A stretch of DNA of 64,000 nucleotides from Abelmoschus esculentus. Its lineage: Eukaryota; Streptophyta; Magnoliopsida; Malvales; Malvaceae. The notes under the pieces are model-generated. The model ran no database searches. It saw only the letters and a list, made by a program, of their open reading frames with translations, and was not told the origin of the DNA. The stretch spans positions 6,765,501-6,829,500 of the forward strand of contig JAUCBN010000007.1 in assembly GCA_035048815.1 (NCBI GenBank). The letters run 5' to 3'. Within the stretch, counting starts at the first letter, position 1; every line of letters begins with the position of its first letter. The position numbers were made by a program, and so were the translations under genes. Below, one piece after another: positions 35,871 to 46,899 of the stretch.

Positions 35871-37008
35871 CCTATCAAAAGGCTCCCGAACCAACTGTGT
35901 TTATATAATTATGAAAAAGATTTTACCTTTAGGTGCGTTTGGACGAAGGAAATAATCATTATTGGTAGGAATAAGCTTTTTTAGAATTATTTATTTATGT
36001 TTGGTTGATGGAAATTCCTATTACATGGTAATGCTAAATTTTATACAATAGTATATTTTCATAATTTTATCAGGAATATTATTCTCTCACTTTCTTTAGT
36101 ATTAAACAAATTTTTCCGTAAACATTCTTCTTTTTTTTTTCTTATTTGATTTATCAAATTACAGAATTAAAAACTTTTCTAATTATTTACGGGTTTTATT
36201 ATTTTTATTAAAAAATTTTTAGATAAAACTATTTATTGGTTTATTTTCTATTAAGGAAAAATTTAAATGAAACTATTTGTAAGTTACTAATTTGCATACT
36301 TTTAAGATATTTTACCTATGTATACATATTGATTCAAATAAATCTATTCTTAAATTTAAATACCTACGTAGGTATAGAAGGTTAAAAAAAATCGATAATT
36401 GCAAGTCATATTACCTATACAGGTAAACCTTGTTGAATTTATGTCTAAAATCCATAATATTTTTATTTTTTATACTCAACTCTATACTATGATTTTTTTT
36501 TATAAATATAGTATTTATAAAAATTATTTAAAAAAATAAATTCTTAATATTAATTATATTAAATAAAAAAAGTTTTATAAATTTTTATTTAAATATTTTT
36601 TATCAAACCATACATTATCAACTTAAATTTCTATCAAACAAAAACTAAAGGTAATTTATTACTTCCAGTAATATAACAAATAATCTTATATTCTAATAAT
36701 TCTAAAAATAATTTTATATTTCGTGAACCAAACTTACCTACTATTGTTTTTTTCGAACCAAACGGCCCTAAATTGTTAGGGTATCTATCGGTATATTCTA
36801 GTATTAAATAAGTACTCAATTATGAGATAATGTGTTCTTCTAAGTTGTCGGTTCTTGTAGCCATTACAAAACAGTCCGAGTTTCCAAGTTGTGTTCCTAA
36901 GCTGTCGTTGTCAAATAATAATTATTCATTATTATTGTCAAGAATTGAACTTGGGAGTTCCTTTGTTTAGATTTGGGGTTTTAGAAGCCAGAATCAAAGT
37001 GTACAAAA
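35871..37008. other. Spacer largely filled by an inverted-repeat element
   Basis: After about 60 bases of 3' UTR most of this interval is the 35932-36768 element. The last 240 bases are the promoter and leader of SDRB. Confidence 0.55.
35932..36768. mobile_element. Inverted-repeat element with CGTTTGG ends (837 bp)
   Basis: The left end GGTGCGTTTGG is matched in inverted orientation by CCAAACGGCCC at the right. Further inward, GTTTGGTTGATGG on the left matches inverted GAACCAAAC on the right, with looser similarity around TAGGAATAAG and AGAATTATT. The GGCCGTTTGGTTC type of end is common in plant PIF/Harbinger and hAT MITEs. Flanks are TTTA (left) and TAAA (right), so the duplication is not clean. 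No ORF. Confidence 0.55.
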
Positions 37009-38437
37009 ATGGAGTCACCATTCAAAGCAGAGATCTTGAAAGGCAAAGTAGCTTTGGTAACAGGAGGAGGCTCAGGAATTGGATATGAGATCTCGTTGGA
37101 GCTCGGGAAACATGGGGCCTCCGTTGCCATCATGGGCCGGCGGAAATATGTTATTGACTCTGCCGTTGCTGCTCTTCGTTCCCATGGCATCCCTGTATTT
37201 TCCTTCTCAGTTTATATTCCTCGTTGTTTTTTATCTGTCAAATCTTAGGAACTGATTTAAGAATACGGGTGCAAAGTTTGTCTCTTTGGTTGAAAGCAAA
37301 ACCTTGGTTTCTTTTAATGTCTAACATGATGATTACAGGCTATAGGGATTGAGGGAGATGTTAGGAAAGAGGATGATGCAGCTAGAACTGTGGAATCAAC
37401 TTTTCAGCATTTTGGCAGACTTGACATTCTTGTCAATTCTGCAGCTGGCAATTTCCTTGCGGCTGCTGAGGATTTATCTCCCAATGGCTTTCGAACAGGT
37501 TCTACATGTTACTTCCTTGAGTTTTCTGGTTGTTTTATTAAAAACCTTGAGCTACTGTTTCTGATATTTCTGATTATTTAGATGAATAATTACTTGTTTT
37601 CTGATTTTGCGGTTGTATTTTGTCTAAACAAGGCATTTAGTTGATAATTAATTCTTTAGTTCATTTTGTTGCTTTTGTTGCAGTTATTGATATAGATTCT
37701 GTTGGAACTTTTATAATGTGCCGTGAGGCTCTTAAATATCTCAAGAAAGGGGCACCAGGGAAGGACCCCTCCATTGGTGGAACAATTATAAACATAACTG
37801 CAGTCATACATTATCCAGTATCATGGAACCAAATTCATGCATCGGCAGCCAAGGTTAATTTATTTAGCAAACTTGTTAAACCTTTCTCCTTTGAATCTTT
37901 TAAATCAGATTTGGTTGCCATATGCCGTGTTTCCACCAGGCGGCTATTGATAGCATTACCAGAAGCTTGGCATTGGAGTGGGGTGCAGATCATGGCATTC
38001 TAGTCAATGGGATTGCCCCAGGGGCTATCGGGGACACTGCTGGTGTCACTAAGCTTGCACCCCAGGAGATATTGAACCAGATTAAACAGAAACCTTTGTA
38101 CAAATTCGGGGAGAAACGGGATATTGCAATGGCTGCTCTCTATCTTGCATCTGATGCAGGTTTGTAGTTTTGTGTCATTGTTTAGTTCTGCAACCAATAA
38201 CCTTTCTACTTATGCATCCATCCACGTGTTTCCTTTGAGTTGTGTACTAACCAAATGCATTGCATATTTTCAATGTTTGAAGGAAAATTTGTGAATGGAA
38301 CGATCTTGATTGTTGATGGGGGGCAATGGCTGAGCAAACCCCGTTTGATGTCTAGAGAAGACGTGAAGAAGCTGTCTAGAAGAGAGGAGACAAGGTCTAG
38401 GGTTGCACCAACTGGGTTACCAAAGAGCAAATTATGA
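37009..38437 (+). CDS. SDRB: Peroxisomal 2,4-dienoyl-CoA reductase (SDRB-like)
   Basis: NADPH-dependent short-chain dehydrogenase for beta-oxidation of unsaturated fatty acids with even-position double bonds, in peroxisomes. Five exons: 37009-37194, 37339-37498, 37684-37853, 37940-38159 and 38283-38437; 296 residues, all in phase. The cofactor motif is VALVTGGGSGIGYEIS (residues 14-29), followed by IMGRRK for NADP(H) binding and LVNSAAGNFL. The central part is IDIDSVGTFIMCREALKYLK and TIINITAVIHYPVSWNQIHA; 2,4-dienoyl-CoA reductases use a modified catalytic set instead of the usual YxxxK, consistent with HASAAK here. Then come ALEWGADHGILVNGIAPGAI and ILIVDGGQWLS. The protein ends in SKL, a perfect type 1 peroxisome signal, which settles location. 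Arabidopsis SDRB (At3g12800) is of nearly equal length. Confidence 0.95.
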
Positions 38438-41408
38438 GAAATCAATGTGATGGTTTTGCTGCTGAGGCCATTTGATTCTGTTTCACTATTCAGTTGCTAT
38501 GAGATATGTTTAACTTTAGTAAGAATTTCCTTTAGTACCTGTGGAAAACCCCATGAATGTTTGTACTATGTTAAACACAATTCCATGATCTCTACTTGAA
38601 TAATTCCTCCGTATAGAAATGTCATTTAGCTTCCCGAAACATTGAAAACAAAGCACACCACAACTTGATGAAGCCCTACATCACTGCAATGAGGTTAGTC
38701 ATGTGTTAAATACGTGCCGTGGTATACACTTAATCCATATAAGAACAAAGGATGACTTCTTCCCCTGATGGTGTCAAAACCCAGCAAGTGCCGAGAGTCT
38801 TTCCGGGAGGCACACCTAAGGAAGAATAATGGGCACCTGTTGAGGCCCCACAGTCGAACAAGAAAAAATTAGCAATTGCAGACAGAGAAAAGCTCTAGGA
38901 ACAAAAAAGTATGATAGTATAGCGATTCAGAAAATCTAACACCTGGTGTTTTCTTTTTCACTTGTAAAAGAAATGTGAAATGAACTTGCTTCGAAGCCGG
39001 AGTACGATGAGTATACATGCATCCGATCAGGCATTCAACAATAGGTACTAGTACTTTATAATGTCAAAGAAGTTATGATTTATCCTGAAGGGAAAACTGA
39101 CACATATCTGGACACGATTGCCAGGATATGATTGTCCAAACATGTAAAAATCTTGAAAAGTTTTGAACATGCTCTTCTTGAGCAGATACCCATGTTCAAC
39201 TCTCATGATCGAGTCCGAGTAACATAGTTTGACTAACACATATATGTAATTGTCAAAAAGAAAAAACATAATTATATAGAACTTTACTCTGACAAGGGAT
39301 TAACCTGCAAATACAAGGGAAAATTATCTAGTATTTCTTCTAAAACATGAGTAATTGATATTATATTAGAACTTTAATTCTTCAGAAAGTCATAACATTT
39401 GCTTATTGTGCAAAATCATCAGTTCAATGCAAGTCATTAAAACCTGCAGGGAGGTATAAAAGATGAATCGTGTAATTAAGTTTGCAAGCATCAACAATCT
39501 TATGCATCAAACTTCACAAAAGCTATAAATCATGGATGTCATTGATAGGTTCCCCAACATATCTTCCTCATGCACGTTTAGTTTAAGCAAAATGTAGTAT
39601 TAAATTGCCACCTACAAACAAAACTAGAATTCATTAAAGAAAATAAATTTACTGAGATTGTAGTGAGAGTACCATAGAATTTGATCGATTATATCCACCA
39701 ACTAGCATAAGAAGCTGAAGACCACTTCTTCTTGTAGGTTATGGTCATCGCAAAAAAGCCGAAGCACATTTGACAACTTCATCAAGATGCAAAGCACTTA
39801 TAGAGAGCCTTATTGCTCTCTTTCTCTGCTTAAACATAGTGAAGGATGGCCATTTATTCTGCACCACCTGCAAGCAAAGCTAACAAGAAAATTGTTTACT
39901 AAACATCATCTTAGAGGTTGTCCAGAAAAAACGAAACAAAACATCATCTTAGAGAGAACAGAAAGCCGGAGAGATGCAGAAGTATGTTTGATATTTCTTC
40001 TTTTTCTTTTGTTTTGCTCCAGGGGAATACTATGGTTTGGAGTTCGTCGATGGGAAAATGAATCATGTTTTCCTAAGCATTCAGTTTCAAGTGAGAAAAA
40101 TCTCACAAAATGAGATCACTGAGAAAAGTTTGCACAAAGGGGAACAAACTATGTTTCTTCTACTCTTCATTTTCCCCAGAGTATCCATGCCCGACAACTG
40201 TATCAGGCAAATTTGGGCAAGGCTATGGGGTATGATTTTCCAAATGCAAGGAAAACTTAGGAAAAAAATTGAGCGTACTCTTGTTGGACACATGCCCACA
40301 TCCAACACCTCCCAATGAGTCCAAGCAACATAGGGAACAAAAGTACCAAGCTGACTGCAAAGAAGCTGCAGCTAAGGAGGTAATAAAAAACTTGATTCAA
40401 GCATCCTTCGAAGTACAAACATCTACTGGAAACAAATAAGCTAAAAGTCATCAACGAAAATGCATGACCGCTGCAGAGAGGTTATATATGATAGACCAAC
40501 CTCACTGTCAGTATAAATTTGTATTAACAGGCACAGAGTACCCTTGACCCTCTCTAGGATGCAAGAAGTTACGTAGCTTTATCACATAACCAGCAAAGAT
40601 TTACAGTAAAATGAAACACAACATCAGTCAGACTCTCCATAACCATAATCTGATTAGGTTTCCAGCCACAAAATCTGAATACATTAGTTAGTTAGCCCTA
40701 TTCCATTTTCTTAGTACTTATCATATAATCAATCCAACAATTTACCCTGCCACCTGAGGATCCTAGCTAGAAATCAACAAAAACAGCTCTAATCATAAAC
40801 ATGGTGGCAGAAACCTTTTCACACCAAAAAAAGTTTCTCCACACAACCTATCAATATCTGACAGATGGTATCTCACAATTGAATCAAAATCCTTATTGCT
40901 GAGTATCTTGAAGAAAATTTAAAAGGTGGCGCGAAATAAATAAATAGTCAAATTTCCTTGTAACCATACCCCACAAAGTACGGCTACCAGGAGTATGCAT
41001 TAACTTAAACAATCATTTTGCCTCTTATATCAGCTATTATCATCAAGGTTGAGTCAGCTTGTGTTGATAAGAAATGAAAGAAGTAACGTACGTTCAAGAC
41101 AAGGAATTGCCTTCTAAGAACACTCACATATATTACAAATCAGAAACATCGAACATTTGGGGTGGGGGGAAGGGTAACATGTGTCAAACAAAGAAGCACT
41201 GTTCACCCCCATTAGAATGGTTATGGATGTCCATGGCCCTCAAGTTTCAAATGATGGATAATAGTTCAGTACATATCCATGAAAGAACATGGAAAGCTAA
41301 CCTATAAAAGATAGGAAGAGTACTCCTATCTTATACAACATTCACAGCACAAAATAGAAATGAAAATCCTATGATAGGATGCTGTTTAATCTGAATTCAT
41401 TCACCCAA
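38438..41408. other. 3-kb region between convergent genes; one unassigned ORF fragment
   Basis: The base composition is more balanced than usual spacers, so it may contain long 3' UTRs or a non-coding transcript. No multi-exon coding model could be built on either strand. One minus-strand segment (38730-38893) looks coding and is listed separately. Confidence 0.45.
38730..38893 (-). other. Short coding-looking fragment, unassigned
   Basis: An open frame of about 54 codons, bounded upstream by TAG, reads FLFDCGASTGAHYSSLG, then VPPGKTLGTCWVLTPSGEEV and ends CSYMD. The residue composition looks like a real globular exon, and a splice acceptor (CCTCAACAG) sits inside it before GAHYSS. I could not place it in a family or find partner exons. 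It may be a relic exon, or chance. Confidence 0.25.
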
Positions 41409-43449
41409 TCACCAGTGCCTCCCTTGAGAACCACCTCCCTTGTTTTTGGCAAAGAAGGTATTCTTTGGTTTGGGTAGCTCGTGAATGTCCATCACTTGTA
41501 TCGTCCGTTGCTTTTTGGCTTCAAAAAGCACAGAAAAAGTGCAGATAATCACATTTAGTATGAACCCAATGTGAGGGATTCAAGATGAAATAAATTGTGG
41601 AAGAAGAAAATAAAACAAACCATTTTCAGCTTCTTTGTAACTTTCTTGAAGCCTTTTCCTTGCCGAAGCCAACCTTTCAGAGTCAAAATTGCTTTCCTTT
41701 TGTTCTCTCTGCCTCTACGAAACCCCCAGAAAGGTGATTCAACAAATAGCATGGCAAAGTCTCTACAAATACCAACTCATCAAACCCAATCCTTTGGTCA
41801 TCCGACAACACTAAAAGAGTTAAATTAAGTTGAGGATTCCTTGGCCTTTCTGCTAACATAAACTATTTGGGTGTAGTAAGTAACAATAGCTTCTCAATCC
41901 TTGAGAATCAAGGGAATTTGTCAAACACCGGTTTCGCATCAACAAATCATTTTGAAAACATTTGCTATCTAAATTTGGTATCAGATCTCCATCTCCTAAA
42001 CAAACTAATGATGCAATTAGAAGCTGTAATTAGGCATGTACTAATACCTGTATGTTTTGTGGAGGAGTTGAGTGAGTATGTCTTGATGGAGGATCTTTCC
42101 GGGGAGGAGGGATCGGCTTTGGTTTCCTTTCAGGTTCTGAATTATTCTTGTCTGAACCAAAACTCCCATCTGTCAATAGTCAGGTGGAAGGCATTAAAAA
42201 GAAGGTTGATTAATTGAATGCAAAAAAGAAAGATACAAATATCATATCCATCTTTGAATCAGATTCTACTTACTGTGTGGATTTGGAGAGTATGCAAAAT
42301 CAGGAACCTATAACAGAACGGAATCTTAGAAAGATACAAAAAAATAAGGCAGAATTCCAAAGCAACTTTTACATGAAAAAGCATTTTCTTTAACCTGTTG
42401 ACGACCATTTAGAGGGAGCTTTTGCTGTGGTGAATCTCCATCTGCTGGTAGATAGTATTCAGTCATTTTAACTTTAGTGACATGTCAAAATTCTTCATGT
42501 TACAGTTTAGATGATAGTTTTACCCATAAGTCCAGCAGGTTCAGGTTCTCCAGGTTGATTCACCCTTACCCATTCATCTACAATCTCTTTCCATTTCCTG
42601 AAGAAATCATATAACACACTTTCATGATAAATGCTTCCTCAATTTGCTCACTTACGAATACACATAAAACACTAAAATTTAACATTTATGGGATTTCCAG
42701 AAGTCCATTAAAACCTGACAAGTTGCTTCACTAATCTCCTAACATCATTTGATGAATGCTTCCTCAATTTGTTAACGTGTCTCCCGATGTCAGTCTCCTG
42801 AAGATAGAATCATAACATGGCAATGGTATTAAAGGAAACAAATCAGTGAATTCTACCAAAAAAACAGTGTTCCACATAATTATTAGTACCTTGAGAGCTT
42901 GAAATGTTATATCCATGTCTGCCAAGCTTTGAAGTAAATCAACCAAAGAATCTTCAGACTGTACAAACAATTTGGAAGGAAAAAAAAAACATTTCATTCA
43001 AATCAAAATCAAAATCCAAAACAATTTATCAAATCAACAATAGAGTTGCAGAAAAATTCAAAGACCTGATCAGGTAGTTCAAGACGCTCCTTAATCTCAA
43101 GAACCCTTTTCTGTTCATCATCAAACAAGCCTCCATAAGGGTCCAAATCATCATCTTCATTATCTTTATCCGATTGAGGTGTAAAAGGAGACCCTTGTCC
43201 TCCTCCTCCTTTAGCCTCATGGGGGCTATCTTCTTTATGAACTTGATAACCATTTGATCTCTCACCAAAATCACAGCTTTTACACATGGTAACCATGGAA
43301 GTAGCATAAAGCCTCTCCACAATCCCATCTCTCCTCTGCTTCAACTCAGGGCCATAATCCAAAGAAGCTACCAGGATTGCCGTATCTATAAAAGTCCACA
43401 CATCAACACCAGCTGTTTCAAGAACTGATCTGAAATCATCCAAATCCAT
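41409..43449 (-). CDS. MED26C: Mediator of RNA polymerase II transcription subunit 26c
   Basis: Nuclear protein linking Mediator to the elongation machinery through a TFIIS N-terminal (LW) domain. Nine exons on the minus strand: 43066-43449, 42890-42958, 42715-42797, 42524-42597, 42395-42444, 42274-42307, 42048-42169, 41621-41714 and 41409-41518. Phases sum to 340 codons including the stop. It starts MDLDDFRSVLETAGVDVWTF and continues AILVASLDYGPELKQRRDGI. An acidic linker leads to DPYGGLFDDEQKRVLEIKER. The LW domain spans exons 2-4 (SLVDLLQSLADMDITFQALK, ETDIGRHVNKLRKHSSNDVR, RLVKQLVRKWKEIVDEWV). A proline-rich linker (KPKPIPPPRKDPPSRH) follows. The conserved tail is RLASARKRLQESYKEAENAK, then VMDIHELPKPKNTFFAKN, ending GRHW. 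It matches the At5g09850 type throughout. Exon 3 must end at 42715, not 42720, to keep LVRKW. Confidence 0.93.
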
Positions 43450-44178
43450 TACAATTCAAACAAAAAGTTGATGATTATATTGCAAATTCCAAGGCCCTGT
43501 TTTTCAAGGTATCAAATCAATATTTAATCTTCACCATAATCAGATCTGATTGAAAACAGAAAGACCCAAAGCTTGAATTTTTGCAAAATTTTTCAGCTGA
43601 CAAGAAGGAAAACAATTCTTTGAAGTCAAAGCTGAAATGGTTTTCTTAACAACTGTATGATTTTGAGTTTGTTAATGGAAATGGATTTTTGTGTGGGAAT
43701 TAGAATAAACAAAATGAACTGATAAAACTTTTTTTCTTTCCTTTTGGATGAAATGACTATGATTTTTCTTTATTTTAGGGAGAATAATAGATAAGTGGAG
43801 GAATCTGTGTATTCTTTTTCTATAATTACACAAATACAAGTAAAGAAAATGTAATTACACGTGAGTGGATTATTTTGGGTAAACTGTTAAAATGATCACT
43901 TACCTTTAATAAATTTACACTTTTACTCACCAGTTTTAAAAAATTAATATTGTGATCACCCTAACTATTATATATAGACGTGACCAATTTATTTTGTATT
44001 TTGTTAAAGGTTTTGTTTTGGTTCAGTATAAGAACATCATTGATTCCATAAGAGCTAGGGAGTATATTCTGTGATTGTGTTTTTTAAAGGTTTCGTATTA
44101 AAATTAAGATTAAATTAATTATTTATTTAAATATAAAAAGTTAAATATATAATTGTACAAAATATTTTTGGTTTGATA

Positions 44179-44250
44179 GTTGTTGTAGTATACTGATGAA
44201 TATTCTCGCTTGTTATAAAGGTGACCTGAGTTTAATCCTGATATCTGTAT
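44179..44250 (+). pseudogene. tRNA-Asp(GTC)-like relic or SINE head
   Basis: The stretch begins GTTGTTGTAGTATACTGATG and aligns without gaps to plant tRNA-Asp (GTCGTTGTAGTATAGTGGT...), with scattered transitions. The D-arm/A-box, the anticodon-arm region (CTCGCTTGTTATAAAGG, with GTT where GTC is expected) and T-arm GAGTTTAATCCTG are all recognisable and correctly spaced. The anticodon stem (CGC..AAAG) and acceptor stem are degraded, so it is not a working tRNA gene. It could be a dead tRNA copy or the head of a tRNA-Asp-derived SINE. Confidence 0.65.
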
Positions 44251-44850
44251 CAAAACTTGATAAATTAATAATTGTTACATAAATTAATCAACTTATTAAT
44301 TTTCATTTGAATTTTAATTATAATAAAAAATCTAGCTAACTTCATCCTTATCTTTGACAATTTGGATAATTGATTGTTGTAGTGTAGAACTGATTACATT
44401 GATAAAACTTTCTTTGTAGGGACATTTATAATGTAACGACAACATAACAAAACGACATATATACAATAAGAGCAACTATAACTTGTATCAAGTTTCTTTA
44501 ATTATTTAAGGATAATTAATATCCAAATGACTAAATATTTAAAAATATATAAATATAAAAAATCAAAAACGTTAATTTTTAAATTAATAAATAAAAGTAT
44601 ACATTAAAATAAAATGATCATTTTGATAATTTATTCCATTATTTTTTATTATTCACCTATTTACCATAAAGTGAGTTACTTTAAGCAAAGGGGTAATTCA
44701 TAACTGATCCCTAAACTATAGCAAATCATTTTGATATTACATGTAATTTTGTTGACTAACCGTTTGCATACCAAATAGACCTACCTAAAATAAAGAACTA
44801 ATAAATTCATGAAAAAAGGAATTAGGTATCCCTTTTAACAAATAAACTAG

Positions 44851-45110
44851 GAATAGTTGCACAAACCATCTAGCCTCTGCAGTTAAAAAGAACGATTGTT
44901 GTTCCTAGAGGTCACGGGTTTGAACATCAATAATATCAGCCGTAGAAATAGTTGCACGAGCCATCTAGTCTAACTGTTAAAAGAACGATTGTTGTTCCTA
45001 GAGGTCACGGGTTTGAACACCACTAATACCAGCACTAGGAATAGTGAACGGTTGTTATTCCTAGAGGTTACGGATTTGAACACCAGTAATACCAACACTG
45101 TGATTTTGTG
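44851..45110. repeat. 95-bp tandem repeat, about 2.7 copies, with tRNA T-arm-like core
   Basis: Copies begin near 44852, 44947 and 45040, with a period of 93-95 bp. Each contains GAACG(A)TTGTTGTTCCTAGAGG-type sequence followed by TCACGGGTTTGAACACC (copy 3: TTACGGATTTGAACACC) and AATACCAGCACT. Copy 3 lacks the first 30 or so bases. The CGGGTTTGAACACC core resembles a B-box (GGTTCGANTCC). Confidence 0.85.
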
Positions 45111-45544
45111 ATCGATCTCCAATGATCTAGAGTATACTTTATAACAGATATTACTGTAATCACTTTTATCAATTCAATTGAATTCAAGAACAAAAGTAAA
45201 GCAAAAAGAGTAGTCTATTCTCATCCCAATCCATCACTTAGAACATATGCAATTCCATTACAGTAAGATAACACTAAAAACTTACAATATCATAAAGGAG
45301 TAGGAAAGTAAGAAAGAAATAACCTCCTCAACAATAAGAATGCTATGACATTTTGATTACATCATACTGTTAGTATTATTACAATATCAGGTTAAACAAG
45401 ACAAGGAATGGATGAAGAACAGGAGCTTCATTATGTAAACATTAATAGTGCATTATCCACAATTCCACATCATCAATATATGTTAACAAATGAAGAACAG
45501 GAGCTTCATGATGTACCTTTCAACACTTTGTAGCAACCAAAGCT

Positions 45545-46360
45545 TCAATCGCAGCAAGAAGGGCATCGGATCAAGCCGTTTTCGTTGCATTCGAAGCATC
45601 TCTTGAGCAACCCTTCGTCGTCGTCGAACATTTTCCGACTACCATTGCAATTCCCACAAGGCACGAACCTGACATCACCACAAGCATTGCAAACAAAACC
45701 AGGTTGTCTCCTAGGAAAATCAGCAAGAACCTTAGCCAATTCACCCATTTCGAACATGCTTTTAATCACATCAGCACCACCGATGTACTTTCCCTTTATA
45801 AAAACCTGGGGCAAAGTCACATCCTTCACTTTCAAGATGCTCTGCAACTCTTTCTTATAAGCAGCATCCATGGAAATATCTCTTTCATCAATCCAAAGTC
45901 GGAACCCTCTAAAAATCATCCTAACGGCATAGCAATCCTCGTAAGTCCTTCGAATTCCTCGTAAACTGGTTAAATAAACAACAATTCGATCTTCAGTTCC
46001 GGGTAATCGTATGGTAGGGTTAATAAATCCCGATGAAAGCGACATTGACTTTGCGGTTCTTAAAACGGCCTTAGAGGCAGGTTCTTTAGGACCGGGTACG
46101 TTGGAGGAAGATGATGGAGATTGTCCTGATTCGAATAAAGTGCGAAGCTTTTGAACTTTACCTTTGACGGAATCCATTGGTTCGTGAATTTTGGCGACGG
46201 AAGCAGCTCGATTTTGAGACTGCTGATTCTGGAGGTAAATTTGAGCTTTTGGATTCTTCGAATCAACTTTCGAGGATGCGTACATTGTAAACGAACGATT
46301 TAAAAACCCAGATGACGATTGCGACGAAGATTTCACCTTGTTCTTCCCCATTTCTGCCAT
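45545..46360 (-). CDS. Class IV glutaredoxin-like protein with C-terminal zinc-type CxxC cluster
   Basis: A single-exon, 271-residue protein of the plant group typified by At3g28850/At5g39865. Residues 1 to about 120 are a Ser/Lys-rich, probably disordered leader containing the semi-conserved VKGKVQKLRTLFESGQ. The glutaredoxin-type fold follows: RIVVYLTSLRGIRRTYEDCY, FRGFRLWIDERDISMD, TLPQVFIKGKYIGGADVIKS and MFEMGELAKVL. Where classical glutaredoxins have CPYC this one has SLRGIRRTYEDC, so thiol chemistry may be lost or rely on the later cysteine. The end carries four CxxC pairs (CNAC, CGNC, CFEC, CPSC), probably a DnaJ-like zinc knuckle. It is intact. The start is the first ATG; MGKNK three codons later is an alternative. 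Cellular role is unknown. Confidence 0.9.
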   Translation of the reverse strand: MAEMGKNKVKSSSQSSSGFLNRSFTMYASSKVDSKNPKAQIYLQNQQSQNRAASVAKIHEPMDSVKGKVQKLRTLFESGQSPSSSSNVPGPKEPASKAVLRTAKSMSLSSGFINPTIRLPGTEDRIVVYLTSLRGIRRTYEDCYAVRMIFRGFRLWIDERDISMDAAYKKELQSILKVKDVTLPQVFIKGKYIGGADVIKSMFEMGELAKVLADFPRRQPGFVCNACGDVRFVPCGNCNGSRKMFDDDEGLLKRCFECNENGLIRCPSCCD

Positions 46361-46899
46361 CGATCCAGATACTTACAAACAAACACAAAAATCAAATCTT
46401 TTTTGCTTTCACGAAGAATAAAATTGAAGATTCTCAGAGTTTTCTATTAATCTTTATTTGGGTTAGTAGTTTTTTTGTTTAATTTCTTGTTGCATTTTGC
46501 CTTTGAAAAAAAAATTGAAATTTGTTTTAAATTTTAAGAAAAAAAATGGAGGAAGAAGAAGAGCTTTGCTTTTTGTAGGAATAACCTCAAAGCAAGAATT
46601 TCGCTTCCAACTAAATTTAAGATACGTTGGGTTAAAATCATATATTTGAAATTTTATTTTAATCTCTATATTATATAAAAAGAACATTTTAATCCTTATA
46701 TTGTGTTAAAAATTAATTTTCAGTCCTTATTATAAAGAATATTTTAGTCTATGTAGGTTTGAAAAAGTTAATATTTTGGTATAGTTATTAAAATTATTAT
46801 TAGTTTGCTTAAATATTATGATTTACGCATTTTTAATTTCTTTTAATTTTAAATTCGATCAAGTCAATCTCTATTAAAATATTTTTGTGATTTTTTATA

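Larger units (their letters stand above)
43450..45544. other. Intergenic with tRNA-Asp relic and a 95-bp tandem repeat
   Basis: The first 350 bases are leader and promoter of MED26C. 43880-44660 is AT-rich repeat-type DNA. The tRNA-like relic (44179-44250) and tandem repeat (44851-45110) are listed separately. The final 250 bases contain the presumed 3' end of the glutaredoxin-like gene. Confidence 0.55.

Noticed and set aside
39787..40318. Overlapping ORFs of 65-108 codons between SDRB and MED26C
   Set aside because: Both strands give frames of similar length with no motif or splice logic; most likely untranslated or spacer DNA.
42716..42720. Alternative donor for MED26C exon 3 after CAACTT
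   Set aside because: It loses phase with the next exon; the donor after CTTGTCAG keeps LVRKWKE as in the family.
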